A stretch of 10,154 nucleotides of DNA from an uncultured Eubacteriales bacterium (GCA_900549705.1 URPI01000074.1:1-10154); one strand, 5' to 3'; counted from the stretch's first letter, positions 1 through 7,410 are shown. Numbers and translations: made by a program. The notes: generated by a model not told the origin, from the letters alone.

Positions 1-51
1 GATGCCGTTGGTGGTCAGGGTGAAGCGGAAGCGCTCAGCTCTGCGGTCCAT
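1..51 (-). CDS. Possible start of a downstream gene, cut by the window edge (or frameshifted end of the preceding gene)
   Basis: An ATG at 51-49 opens a frame that stays open to the window edge, coding MDRRAERFRFTLTTNGI. It overlaps the last 37 nt of the preceding gene in a different frame. No convincing Shine-Dalgarno sequence precedes this ATG. It could be the next gene of the operon, the continuation of the preceding gene after a frameshift, or chance, because only 17 codons are visible. No function can be assigned. Confidence 0.25.
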   Translation of the reverse strand, partial: MDRRAERFRFTLTTNGI

Positions 52-746
52 TGCCAGTACAGGGTGACAAGCTGGGGAACTCCAACGTCGGTTTCCGCTG
101 GGACGTTAAATTGCAAGGGGCGGGATGTGTCGCCATCCCAGGAAACCCAGATTTTAGTCCCTTTGGCATTCAAAATGTAAAACAGCAGGTGCCCCTTTAA
201 CAGTTTGTTTAGCGTCTCGGCGGTATTGGCAGACCCGTCATCATTCAGGGGCTTCAATTCCAGCCGGAAGTTCAGGCTCAATGTTCCTGTGGCATTGGGA
301 ATCACATAAAATTGCAGCGTTCCAGAGGAGCCGGGTCTGATGCCGGTGCTGCTTCCAAAATTGCCAATCTGGCTGTTGTCATTCAGCCGCCAGCGAATGG
401 CCTGATTTGTGCCGGTTGCTTCCAGGTTCGGCCATGCTTCACCCGCCGAAAAGTCACCGGCGGGCAGCACATTAAAACCAAAACCGGTTTTGGTGTTATC
501 ATAGAAAACGCCATAGCCGTTAGCGGTTTTGTCGCTTCCATTACCCGCCAGCTCATAAAGGCTGCCCAGCATCTGGATGGAGCCAATGGTTCCGCTGACG
601 CTGTGGTTGCTTGCAAACCAGGCGTAGCACGCAAACACAATCACACCCAGGGCGGCCACGGCAAAAATAGCGCTGTGGATAATCTGCCTGCGGGCAGCCT
701 GAATAAACGCTTGGGCGTTCTGCTCGGAATTTGATTTTTTGGGCAT
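15..746 (-). CDS. SipW-dependent secreted/surface protein, TasA/camelysin-like
   Basis: A 243-residue exported protein. A long charged N-terminus (residues 1-23) precedes a hydrophobic helix (about 24-40) ending in CYAWFAS, the hallmark of SipW-dependent signal peptides. The rest is Gly/Asn/Thr-rich and beta-like, with a 'RPGSSGTLQFYVIP' segment (137-150) and a 'VTLYWQW' strand (227-233) of the kind seen in TasA/camelysin-type proteins. It lacks the LEGxDxxC motif of the four surface proteins upstream, so it is a different subclass. I chose the ATG at 746 because GAGGT lies about 9 nt upstream; a GTG at 761 would overlap the peptidase stop. It begins 11 nt after the adjacent SipW gene, its likely processing enzyme. 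The C-terminus ends abruptly 10 residues after YWQW in a low-complexity tail (TAELSASASP), which may be natural or reflect a frameshift. Confidence 0.72.
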   Translation of the reverse strand: MPKKSNSEQNAQAFIQAARRQIIHSAIFAVAALGVIVFACYAWFASNHSVSGTIGSIQMLGSLYELAGNGSDKTANGYGVFYDNTKTGFGFNVLPAGDFSAGEAWPNLEATGTNQAIRWRLNDNSQIGNFGSSTGIRPGSSGTLQFYVIPNATGTLSLNFRLELKPLNDDGSANTAETLNKLLKGHLLFYILNAKGTKIWVSWDGDTSRPLQFNVPAETDVGVPQLVTLYWQWTAELSASASP

Positions 747-757
747 GGCGAAGTACC

Positions 758-1369
758 TCACTTTTCTGTGGCATTCTGCTTTGCTTTCAATTCCTCCAAT
801 GCCTGACGGACGGCGGCTTCCTCCTCCTCTTTTGCCAGGCGGGCGGCGGATTTCAGGGCGCTCACCAGGTTGCCCACAAGAATCAGCACCAGGGGCACCA
901 GCACGGCAAGCCCGAACACCAGGGGGTTGGAAATCAGGCGGAGGAGTTTCCCCAATTGGGTGGAAACAAACAGAACCTTGCCGACCACCCGGCTTTCATC
1001 CACGGGGTATTGGTCCTCAATCAGATTGGCATCCCCCTTGGTGGTGAACTGCAAGGAGCCGTCCACCTCTGCAATGCCCACAATGCGGTGAGTGTTCAGA
1101 GCACCGTTCAGGGAGGGGTCGGGGGAGAAGAAGGATATCACATCCCCCACTTGCAGGGAGGCAGCATCCGCCTTTTGAACCAGCAGCATGGAATCTGCGG
1201 GGATTTCCGGCTTCATGCTGCCGGTCAGCACCCGCAGGACGCTGAACCCCATCACCTGGGGAACCTGCCCGGCGGGAGTGAGTACCACCGTCAGTAGCAC
1301 AAAGATGGACATGGCAATCAGGCAGATGGCTGCAATATTGATGAGTGAAAAAAACCACTTGCTTTTCAT
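758..1369 (-). CDS. sipW: Signal peptidase I, SipW/ER type (second copy)
   Basis: A 203-residue membrane protease that should cleave signal peptides on the outer face of the membrane. It has an N-terminal membrane helix (about 8-30), then the catalytic serine in TGSMKP (Ser51), a histidine in NTHRI (His94) where most bacterial enzymes have lysine, and an aspartate in KGDAN (Asp113). That Ser/His/Asp pattern defines the SipW/ER/archaeal type. A second membrane helix (about 148-170) returns the chain to the cytoplasm, where an EEEE/Ala-rich tail (172-203) is coiled-coil-prone. The ATG at 1369 is preceded in frame by a stop (TAG two codons upstream) and has only a weak ribosome site. It starts 39 nt after the DUF2357 gene and is followed at once by a SipW-type substrate, so the two are probably a pair. 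The catalytic family is clear; the substrate is inferred. Confidence 0.9.
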   Translation of the reverse strand: MKSKWFFSLINIAAICLIAMSIFVLLTVVLTPAGQVPQVMGFSVLRVLTGSMKPEIPADSMLLVQKADAASLQVGDVISFFSPDPSLNGALNTHRIVGIAEVDGSLQFTTKGDANLIEDQYPVDESRVVGKVLFVSTQLGKLLRLISNPLVFGLAVLVPLVLILVGNLVSALKSAARLAKEEEEAAVRQALEELKAKQNATEK

Positions 1370-1408
1370 AGGAATCTATTTTATGGCAGGGTATCAACGC
1401 CCAGAGAA

Positions 1409-3208
1409 TTACTTCGCGGACGATGTTTCCTGTTCCTCCTTGCGTTTTCTGCCAAAGAACCGCTGGATGCCGCCGCCCTCCAGTTTCTTTTCCAGCGCCT
1501 GACGGGCGGCGGTTTCCTGAGCGGCCTTCTCCTGCGCCGTGCGCAGCGAGGCAAGGGCATCGTCCCGTTCCTTCTGGGCTGCCTTCATGGCATTTTCGGC
1601 CTCTCGCTGCTGGTCCTTGGCATAGGTGACGGACTCTTTGGCGCGGCGCTTGGCGGTTTCGGCGGTGTTTGTCAGGGCAGCCTCCCGCTTGGCAGCTTCG
1701 GACTTCGCCTTTTCCAGCCGCTCCTGGGCGGCCTTTTTATATTGTTCCATCTGGCGGTTCATTGCGGCTTCCTTTTGGGCTGCTGCTGCGGCGGCCTGAT
1801 TGAACTGTTCCTGTGCGTTTTGCTTCTGTGCTTCCAGCGCTTCTCGGAAGGCGGCTTGCTGCTTGGCGGCGGTTGTCTCCATCTGCTGCCTGGCGGCTTC
1901 GGCCTGAGCCTGAATGGCGGCAATCTGCGCCAGCAGCTCCTTTTCCCGCTTGGCGGCTGCCTCCTGGGCGGCCTGGGCATCGGCCTTGACCTTTTGCAGC
2001 CGGTCTTCTGCCTGCCGCTCGGCTTCGCCCAGCTGGAAATCTGCCTGCCAGCGGTATTCCTTCAATGCCTTTTCGGCATCCAGCTGTGCCTCCTCGGCCT
2101 TCTGGCGCAGGGCGGTTTCCTCCTCCAGCTTTGCCTCGGCATCCAGCTGCGCCTGAGTCACTTCTTCCACAATCACCTTTCTCACTTCTACATCGGGAAT
2201 GTTGTAGTCGGTGACGATTTCCTCCTGCACCTGCTTGATGAACTTGGGTTTGATGACCTTGCGCTTCTGAGGCGGGATATCCTCCAGCTTCCGGGCATCG
2301 GCCTCCAAAAGACTTTTGAACACGGCGTAGTTGGTGATAAGGTTGGTGAACAGCTGCAGCTGGTATTCTTCGTCGAATTCCAGGGGCGTTTCCCGCTCCT
2401 CAATGGTGTAGCCAATCTCGTCATAATTTTCCAGAAACTGCCACAGCTTCAGGCAGGTGCGGTAGTCCGGGTCTTTTGTAATCAGGTTTGTGCGCTGGAT
2501 GGGACTGCGTACCTTGGAGCAACCGGACATAAGCTCGCAGAATGCGCTTCTGCGCAGTGCCGTGACCATGCGCCGCACCCGGTCGATGCGCATAAAGACC
2601 TGCATATTGTCGCTGTCGTTCTCGGCAAAGCTTTGCAGGTTTTTGATTTTCAGTTCCAGATTGTATTCAATCTGCTCATAGGCATCGTCCACCTTGCTGT
2701 GTACCTGCAAGACATTGCTGGTTTCATCGCCGGTAGACCAGAAGATAACATCCGTGCGCTTATCAATGAAGGTGACCAGCCGCTGAATCAGGTGGTAAAC
2801 AAACCGGTTTTCGTACAGGTCATAGGTTTCCTCCACCGTGCTGTTGAGCACCTTGGTGGGATGAATCTCGCCGCCTTTGTCGCTGGCGATATATTGGGTG
2901 TTCTGGCTCAGGTGGCGCACGCTTTCGGCGGTGATTTTCCGCGCCAGCTCCACGGGCACAAGCTCCTCCGTGCTGGTGATAAACCGCCGGGGGTGCTCTG
3001 TGATGCGGTTGAGGGCATCCAGGCTTTCTTCAATGGTGGTGAGCCAGCGCTCATCCACTACCTTGTGGAGTACCTGATGGTTTTGGCGGAGGGTATTGGC
3101 ACCTGCCTGGACAATCTCAAACAAATACCGGAAATATCGGTCGTCTTCCAGTGTACTGCCTACGCTGTTTACATATTTTAAGTAGAGGTCATTGATGGTG
3201 TCGGCCAT
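1409..3208 (-). CDS. DUF2357 (McrC N-domain-like) protein with long C-terminal coiled coil
   Basis: A 599-residue protein with no signal peptide or membrane helix. The first half (about 1-320) resembles DUF2357, the domain preceding the nuclease in McrC-like partners of McrB-type ATPases. Its marks are 'TYDLYENRFVYHLIQRLV' (128-145) and the 'SPIQRTNLITKDPDYR' segment (235-250). From about 345 to 575 it is an Ala/Glu/Gln/Lys-rich continuous coiled coil, ending in a basic GGGIQRFFGRKRK tail (578-590). I see no PD-(D/E)xK nuclease motif where one would be expected, so it is probably a structural or adaptor partner of the AAA+ ATPase encoded just upstream. ATG at 3208 is preceded by AGAGGGGGA about 8 nt away. 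The domain call is from memory of conserved motifs; the coiled coil is plain. Its role in the cell is unknown. Confidence 0.7.
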   Translation of the reverse strand: MADTINDLYLKYVNSVGSTLEDDRYFRYLFEIVQAGANTLRQNHQVLHKVVDERWLTTIEESLDALNRITEHPRRFITSTEELVPVELARKITAESVRHLSQNTQYIASDKGGEIHPTKVLNSTVEETYDLYENRFVYHLIQRLVTFIDKRTDVIFWSTGDETSNVLQVHSKVDDAYEQIEYNLELKIKNLQSFAENDSDNMQVFMRIDRVRRMVTALRRSAFCELMSGCSKVRSPIQRTNLITKDPDYRTCLKLWQFLENYDEIGYTIEERETPLEFDEEYQLQLFTNLITNYAVFKSLLEADARKLEDIPPQKRKVIKPKFIKQVQEEIVTDYNIPDVEVRKVIVEEVTQAQLDAEAKLEEETALRQKAEEAQLDAEKALKEYRWQADFQLGEAERQAEDRLQKVKADAQAAQEAAAKREKELLAQIAAIQAQAEAARQQMETTAAKQQAAFREALEAQKQNAQEQFNQAAAAAAQKEAAMNRQMEQYKKAAQERLEKAKSEAAKREAALTNTAETAKRRAKESVTYAKDQQREAENAMKAAQKERDDALASLRTAQEKAAQETAARQALEKKLEGGGIQRFFGRKRKEEQETSSAK

Positions 3209-3344
3209 GATTCGATTCCCCCTCTTGGGTATTTTTTAGAATTTATAGAAAATAACGCGATAAAAATCGGTTACAGCGTTTGTGAGGTTGGGGTCACACC
3301 CCCCGGAGACCTGTCCGCCTCCGGGGATGCAGTGACAGAAAGCG
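3209..3344 (-). other. Intergenic gap in the operon with GC hairpin and AT-rich leader
   Basis: This is the largest gap between functionally linked genes outside the transposase island (136 bp). Right after the ATPase gene lies an 8-bp inverted repeat, CCCCGGAG at 3301-3308 with CTCCGGGG at 3319-3326. It is followed on the minus strand by AT-rich sequence containing TATAAA (3248-3243) and then the DUF2357 ribosome site. No T-run follows the hairpin, so it is not a classical intrinsic terminator. It could be an RNA-stability or processing element, with a weak internal promoter downstream. I see no gene in it. Confidence 0.4.
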
Positions 3345-4964
3345 TTAGAAAATGTTCTGAATACGAGTGAGGTATGCCTTGCTGTCAGGCATATTGGCCT
3401 TTCCGAATACCTTTTCAATGTATTCAATCAGGCTGCGGATTTCATCCCGCACAAAGGTGATGTTCATGCTTTCCAGCTTCTTGAGTACCTTGCGGGCTAC
3501 GATATAGTCCATGCCGTCCAGCTCCGTGCCGCCGCAGGCCACATACACAGGGATAAAGTCGTGCATCTGCTTGATAATACGGTTGCCGAAGGCAAGCTTG
3601 AAGCGGGTTTGCAGGTAATTGTCCAGCTTTTGCAGCTTCTCCTCTGTCTCCCGGGAGATGGGGTAGTCCCGCTTTGCCTGGGCGAACATCTGCTCCAGAT
3701 GCTGGCTGGTGATGCGGCAGGAACTCTGGGGGTCGCATTCAAAGGCATCGGCTCGTTCGTTCAGCTCGATGGGCATGGCGCGGTCATATACCTTATCGGT
3801 GATGGTAAAGGTGGAATCGTCGTTGTTTGCCGTGCCCACAAACCAGATGGAGTTGGGCACGCGGATTTTTCCGTCAAAAAGATGCTTGGGATCACCTGGC
3901 CAGGCTGTGGGAACCAGATCCAGCACCCACTCGTCCTGGCTGGGCATTTCCAGCACGGACAGCATTTCCGCAAAGTAATACTCGATGCGCGCCAGGTTCA
4001 TCTCGTCCAGCACAATGATGCTGGGTTCTTCCCGATACCCGGCCTCATACAGCGCCCGGAGGAACTCTGTTTCGTTGAATCGCTTGGAGAACTCATTGAA
4101 ATAGCCCAAAAGCTCCGTGCGGTCACGGTAGGAGGGCTGGACGGAAATCATGGTGGCGGGATTATCCAGGAAGCGGCTGAAGGAGTAGGGCAAACTGGTT
4201 TTACCGGTACCGGAAATACCTTCCAGAATCAGCAGCTTGGAAGATGCCATACCGGCCACAAACCGCCGGATGATTTCTTCGGTGTAGTATAGGTGCATCT
4301 GGCTGCAAGCAAAGCGGCGGTAGTTGTCCACCAGCTGCTCCAGGGTCACCTCGTCGTCAAACACCGGCTCCACGAAGTCTGCATACCGCTGGTCTACCAG
4401 GGTAAGCTTGGGGAAACGGTTGGTTTCCGCACTTTCGGCACCATCGATGCTGTTCAGAGAGGCATTCTGCACCACGATTTCGGCGTTAGCCACCGTGCCG
4501 TCCTTCCGGGGAATGCCGGTGACATTGCCAACAGAGGGAATCACGTCCTCTGTCAGTGCCGAAGCACCCATGTAGGGAATGTGCTCCGTGCCGCCCATGG
4601 CGTTGACCTTCAAGGCCAGCACCTTGTTCTTTTCGTCAATCAGGTCAAGCACCTGCCGGTTCAGCCGCCCGATTTCCCGGTACAGCTCGGCGTTGTCCAC
4701 CTTGTCGTGCTTGAGGCGGATGCGGATGACAATGGTGCGCACAACCAGAAACACGGCCAGCGCAGCAATGGCCACCAGAATCACCATCAGCAGGACGGAA
4801 AGAATTTTTCCGGTCAGTCCCAGGGTGGGGAAGTAGCTGAGGAAAATGCCGAAATAATCCTTCCAGCCGGCCACCAGCAGCTCCCACAGGGAAACGGCCA
4901 GGGCGGCGAGGTTATAGACGATTTTCGAGAGAACCTCCCATGTAAATTTTAAAAATTCACTCAT
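3345..4964 (-). CDS. Membrane-anchored McrB-like AAA+ ATPase
   Basis: A 539-residue protein. The N-terminus is hydrophobic (11-50, possibly membrane-associated), with a strong transmembrane helix at about 53-80 followed by RIRLKHDK, then a short predicted helix/coil (88-118) and a linker to about 205. The AAA+ domain has Walker A GISGTGKTS (249-257), 'VQPSYRDRTELLGYF' (275-289) typical of McrB-family ATPases, Walker B IIVLDEMN (316-323; Asp320, Glu321), a sensor-1-like GTANND (377-382) and 'DKVYDRA' (390-396) with a possible arginine finger. The McrB GTPase signature (MNTAD) is not present as such, so ATP is the more likely nucleotide. It overlaps the upstream peptidase gene by 8 nt and precedes a DUF2357 gene, the usual McrB/McrC-like order. 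No DNA-recognition domain is visible. The membrane anchor and the surface-protein neighbours argue for an envelope role rather than restriction. Confidence 0.85.
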   Translation of the reverse strand: MSEFLKFTWEVLSKIVYNLAALAVSLWELLVAGWKDYFGIFLSYFPTLGLTGKILSVLLMVILVAIAALAVFLVVRTIVIRIRLKHDKVDNAELYREIGRLNRQVLDLIDEKNKVLALKVNAMGGTEHIPYMGASALTEDVIPSVGNVTGIPRKDGTVANAEIVVQNASLNSIDGAESAETNRFPKLTLVDQRYADFVEPVFDDEVTLEQLVDNYRRFACSQMHLYYTEEIIRRFVAGMASSKLLILEGISGTGKTSLPYSFSRFLDNPATMISVQPSYRDRTELLGYFNEFSKRFNETEFLRALYEAGYREEPSIIVLDEMNLARIEYYFAEMLSVLEMPSQDEWVLDLVPTAWPGDPKHLFDGKIRVPNSIWFVGTANNDDSTFTITDKVYDRAMPIELNERADAFECDPQSSCRITSQHLEQMFAQAKRDYPISRETEEKLQKLDNYLQTRFKLAFGNRIIKQMHDFIPVYVACGGTELDGMDYIVARKVLKKLESMNITFVRDEIRSLIEYIEKVFGKANMPDSKAYLTRIQNIF

Positions 4965-5688
4965 GCTTTTCCGTCACTTCCCCGTCCTGCGTCTTGGCGG
5001 CTTCCTCCCGAATGCGCTTGGCTTCTGCCAGTGCGGCCTCGGCCTCTGCCTTGGCTTTTTCTGCTTCTTCCTTGGCCTTGGCGGCCTGCGCAAGAATGTC
5101 CTCGGCCTGTCCGCTCTCCTGAACTGCTTCCACGGCCAGCGCTTTTTTCAGGTCAATGCTGACGGTGACAAGATGATACACCTGATAGATGAAGAAAACC
5201 AGCAGGGGCAGCACGATAACCAGCAGGAAGCCCATGCTGCTGGACAGGAAGTCCACTACCTTGCCGAATTTTGGCAGCCGGGTGACGAACTTGCCAACGA
5301 TGTCGCCGTCGGTAATCATGTGGACATCGGCAATCAGATTGTTGTCGCCCTTGGTCACATAGCTGCGGACACCGCCCTGCTCCTGAATCTCGTCAATGCG
5401 GTGGGTGTTCAGGGCAAATTCGTTGTTGATGATGGTATGGAAGGTGATGATGTCGCCTTTTTCCAGGGTGGAGGTGTCGCATTTGCGGATGATGATCAGG
5501 TCACCGGCGTTGAACGTGGGAGCCATGGAGTCGGACACCACGCTCAGGGGGGTGTAACCGGCAAGGCTTGCCACATGGCTGGAATCCTTGGTGGCCAGAG
5601 TGGTGAAGGCGAACAGTGCGGCGAGCAAAATAACTGCCCACAAAACGGTGCTGATCAGGATACTGGCTGCTTTTTTAAGTGCGTTCAT
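4957..5688 (-). CDS. sipW: Signal peptidase I, SipW/ER type (first copy) with coiled-coil tail
   Basis: A 243-residue membrane protease. An N-terminal membrane helix (about 8-30) is followed by the catalytic serine in VSDSMAP (Ser54), the histidine in NTHRI (His96) replacing the usual lysine, and the KGDNN box (Asp115). A second hydrophobic helix (about 152-175) is followed by a cytoplasmic tail whose segment 195-235 is almost pure Ala/Glu/Lys heptad-like coiled coil. Such a tail is not part of the catalytic core and is far longer than needed for activity. ATG at 5688 overlaps the preceding surface-protein stop (ATGA) and follows GAGAGGA about 10 nt upstream. It probably processes the four LEGxDxxC-type surface proteins encoded upstream. 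It differs clearly from the second SipW in this window (SDSM versus TGSM, longer tail). Confidence 0.9.
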   Translation of the reverse strand: MNALKKAASILISTVLWAVILLAALFAFTTLATKDSSHVASLAGYTPLSVVSDSMAPTFNAGDLIIIRKCDTSTLEKGDIITFHTIINNEFALNTHRIDEIQEQGGVRSYVTKGDNNLIADVHMITDGDIVGKFVTRLPKFGKVVDFLSSSMGFLLVIVLPLLVFFIYQVYHLVTVSIDLKKALAVEAVQESGQAEDILAQAAKAKEEAEKAKAEAEAALAEAKRIREEAAKTQDGEVTEKHE

Positions 5689-6506
5689 TTGTTTTCGTTC
5701 CTCTCTTCTGTGGGGGTTGCGGCGGCACTGCGCCGGGTGGTGGTTCTGGAGTCCTCCAGGAGATTTCCGTTTTCGTCCGTGCCGACGAAGCGGAGCTGAA
5801 TGTTATAGGGGACACCCCGCAGGGCATCGGTGCATATTTCGTCGGTTCCCTCCAGCCAGATGCGGACGGTTACCGGCTTGTCAACACCCGCTTTCAAAAA
5901 GAACAGCGTGTTGGAAGCGTCATAAACAATGCGGTTGCCTCTGGCAAGGCCGAATATTTTGCCGCCCAGGCCTTCTTCTGAGCCTGGCTCCATGCCGGGG
6001 TCATACACGGCGGTGCTGTCATCGGCGGTGAAGCTGATGCGCATTGCCTTTGCAATGTCCGATACTTCGTCGGAAAAAATCCGGGTTCCCTCCTCACCGG
6101 CGGTGGTCAGATGCACCACCATGTCATCGGTGGCCATGAAATGCAGCACAAATTCCATATAGGATTCCTTTGCTGCCGGTTCCCCGTTTTCCAGGGTGAA
6201 GTGAATGCAGTCCGTGGTGGTCACCGGGCTCAGGGGATTTTCTCTGGGATGATAGCCCTGGTCGCGGAGAATGCGGTCGGCAATATCAATAAGGCGGAGG
6301 GATTTGACATATTCCTCAAAGGTTTCGTGGGAGTCCAGGTCAAATCGGAGGTTTGCGCCGCTGGTCACATCCAGCCGCATGGTTTTCAGCCGGGTGCTGT
6401 CTGCAATGGTCATCCAGGCGGTGGTGGCCGCGGTCAGGCTGACCAAGGCGATGAGCACCAGCAGCAGAGAGGTGGATAGGAGCTTTTTTGAGCTTTTCTG
6501 CTTCAA
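5685..6506 (-). CDS. SipW-dependent surface protein, LEGxDxxC family (variant member)
   Basis: A 273-residue exported protein. Basic residues (MKQKSSKK) and a hydrophobic helix (9-29) end in TTAWMT, a variant of the YAWF signal motif. The mature part shares the family ending: 'VRIWLEGTDEIC' (214-225) and a final strand 'IQLRFVGT' (236-243). The first cysteine of the paralogues' GCDxxC is threonine here, while the second is kept. The region after the signal (residues 60-120) differs strongly from the paralogues and lacks their LxPVSTADL box. The protein ends in a charged tail (252-273) rich in Thr, Arg and Glu. The start is TTG at 6506, chosen because AGGAGG (6520-6515) lies exactly 8 nt upstream; it begins 3 nt after the previous stop. 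Its own stop overlaps the SipW start (ATGA), so the two are probably translationally coupled. Confidence 0.75.
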   Translation of the reverse strand: MKQKSSKKLLSTSLLLVLIALVSLTAATTAWMTIADSTRLKTMRLDVTSGANLRFDLDSHETFEEYVKSLRLIDIADRILRDQGYHPRENPLSPVTTTDCIHFTLENGEPAAKESYMEFVLHFMATDDMVVHLTTAGEEGTRIFSDEVSDIAKAMRISFTADDSTAVYDPGMEPGSEEGLGGKIFGLARGNRIVYDASNTLFFLKAGVDKPVTVRIWLEGTDEICTDALRGVPYNIQLRFVGTDENGNLLEDSRTTTRRSAAATPTEERNENK

Positions 6507-6509
6507 GTC

Positions 6510-7334
6510 TTATGCCTCCTTCCAAACCGGCTTCCCGTAAAAGCCCAGCTGGAGTGCTGCCCGGTCAAGGCCAACCTTTTCATCGGTGCAGTCCGGGTCA
6601 CAGCCCTCAAGATAGAAGTAGATATCCACCCGGTAAACCTTGTCCTGTTCCATCGTTGCAATGGGGGTGCGGGCAGCCTGTGCCATGACATTGGCAATGG
6701 GAATCGCCGGGTCAGCCACGGCAATGGGGGTATCGCCGGATAGGGTGAGGACATTTCCGGGGGCAATGTCCTCGCCGTTCAGGCGGGTGTTGCCGCTGCC
6801 CTCGTTTTCGTCGCTGAGGGTGAGAATGCGGAAGGTGCTGCTGCCCGTCTCGTCCGTCAGCCGCAGCCCCAGCCGCGCCGCGGTGAGCAGTTCGCCGGAG
6901 ATGCTCTGGGTGATGTCCACCTTGTTGTCCAGGTACAGCTCCAGCCGGATGTCCTTGGAAACCGCGGTGCCTTTGGCACGGAGATAAACCGTGTCGTGGT
7001 AGTAAAGGGTTTCGTCTGCGGGAAGAAAACGGTCGGCAATGTCGCCGTTGGTGACGGGGTTATAAACAAAGGTATTGAGATCAGCGGTGGATACCGGCAT
7101 GAGCAGGTTTGCGGGTGCTTTCAGCTCCACCTCCTGATTGGGCGCGGGATTAAAATTGCTTCTGGAAATTTGCAGCTCCAGATCCTGCTTTCCGGTTTCG
7201 GCGGTAATGCGGCTGGTTTCAACCTGCTCGTTTGCCGTAAACCAGGCGTAGGTGGCAGCCGCAAATGCCAGTGCCGCAGAGAGAAACATCATGGCAAAAT
7301 AGACCATTTTTAACCAGTGCAGAATTTTTTTCAA
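6510..7334 (-). CDS. SipW-dependent surface protein, LEGxDxxC family
   Basis: A 274-residue exported protein. The signal region has a hydrophobic helix (about 10-28) ending in TYAWFTAN (28-35), a textbook SipW-dependent motif. The mature part carries boxes shared with the paralogues: 'LLMPVSTADL' (77-86), 'DTVYLRAKG' (114-122), 'ARLGLRLT' (153-160), 'YFYLEGCDPDC' (239-249) and the terminal strand 'ALQLGFYGK' (260-268). The two cysteines of GCDPDC, three residues apart, could form a tight disulfide or bind metal. It starts with TTG at 7334, supported by AGGAGG (7348-7343) exactly 8 nt upstream; there is no nearby in-frame ATG before the hydrophobic helix. It is the first gene downstream of the transposase island, so it probably needs read-through or its own promoter. 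Likely role: fibre or surface-layer subunit, inferred from TasA-type relatives. Confidence 0.78.
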   Translation of the reverse strand: MKKILHWLKMVYFAMMFLSAALAFAAATYAWFTANEQVETSRITAETGKQDLELQISRSNFNPAPNQEVELKAPANLLMPVSTADLNTFVYNPVTNGDIADRFLPADETLYYHDTVYLRAKGTAVSKDIRLELYLDNKVDITQSISGELLTAARLGLRLTDETGSSTFRILTLSDENEGSGNTRLNGEDIAPGNVLTLSGDTPIAVADPAIPIANVMAQAARTPIATMEQDKVYRVDIYFYLEGCDPDCTDEKVGLDRAALQLGFYGKPVWKEA

Positions 7335-7342
7335 TGCCGCTG

Positions 7343-7348
7343 CCTCCT
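7343..7348 (-). promoter_or_regulatory. Ribosome binding site deciding a TTG start
   Basis: AGGAGG on the minus strand lies 8 nt before the TTG at 7334. The same 8-nt spacing recurs before TTG at 6506 (site 6520-6515), TTG at 10011 (AAGGAG 10025-10020) and ATG at 9141 (site 9155-9150). This makes the unusual TTG starts credible. Confidence 0.8.
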
Positions 7349-7357
7349 TTCGGATTG

Positions 7358-7366
7358 ATTATTGCA
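7358..7366 (-). promoter_or_regulatory. Possible extended -10 element
   Basis: Reading the minus strand, TGC-AATAAT resembles an extended -10 (TGn followed by a 5-of-6 match to TATAAT). It lies about 24 nt before the TTG start at 7334. No good -35 box is visible at the right distance, because that position falls at the foot of a REP hairpin. A promoter here would rescue transcription of the downstream genes after the island. Weak evidence. Confidence 0.22.
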
Positions 7367-7385
7367 TGATTTATGAGGACACTCT

Positions 7386-7410
7386 GTAGGGGTCGCCAAC
7401 TTGGCGACCC
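7386..7410 (+). repeat. REP element, left copy 1
   Basis: GTAG (7386-7389) is followed directly by a perfect inverted repeat, GGGTCGCCAA (7390-7399) and TTGGCGACCC (7401-7410), with one central base. A second conserved box, CGCAACAGAGCG, lies at 7419-7430, 33 nt from the GTAG. It sits about 50 nt upstream of the TTG start at 7334. Confidence 0.85.

Noticed and set aside
1742..3181. 479-codon open frame on the plus strand, antisense to the DUF2357 gene
   Set aside because: It is a shadow of the biased codon use in the coiled-coil gene. Its product is a Leu/Gly/Cys-rich string without domain logic, and the minus-strand gene has clear motifs and a ribosome site.
1409..4964. Ordinary McrBC-type restriction system
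   Set aside because: No nuclease motif, no DNA-recognition domain and no McrB GTPase signature were seen. The ATPase has a membrane anchor and both genes are embedded among SipW and exported-protein genes. Not excluded outright, but less likely.
4963..5799. 278-codon plus-strand frame opposite the first SipW
   Set aside because: Antisense shadow. The His/Gly/Val-rich translation lacks recognisable motifs, while the opposite strand encodes an unmistakable peptidase. The same holds for the long plus-strand frames at 3561-4292, 4293-4952, 8308-9177 and 9205-9942.
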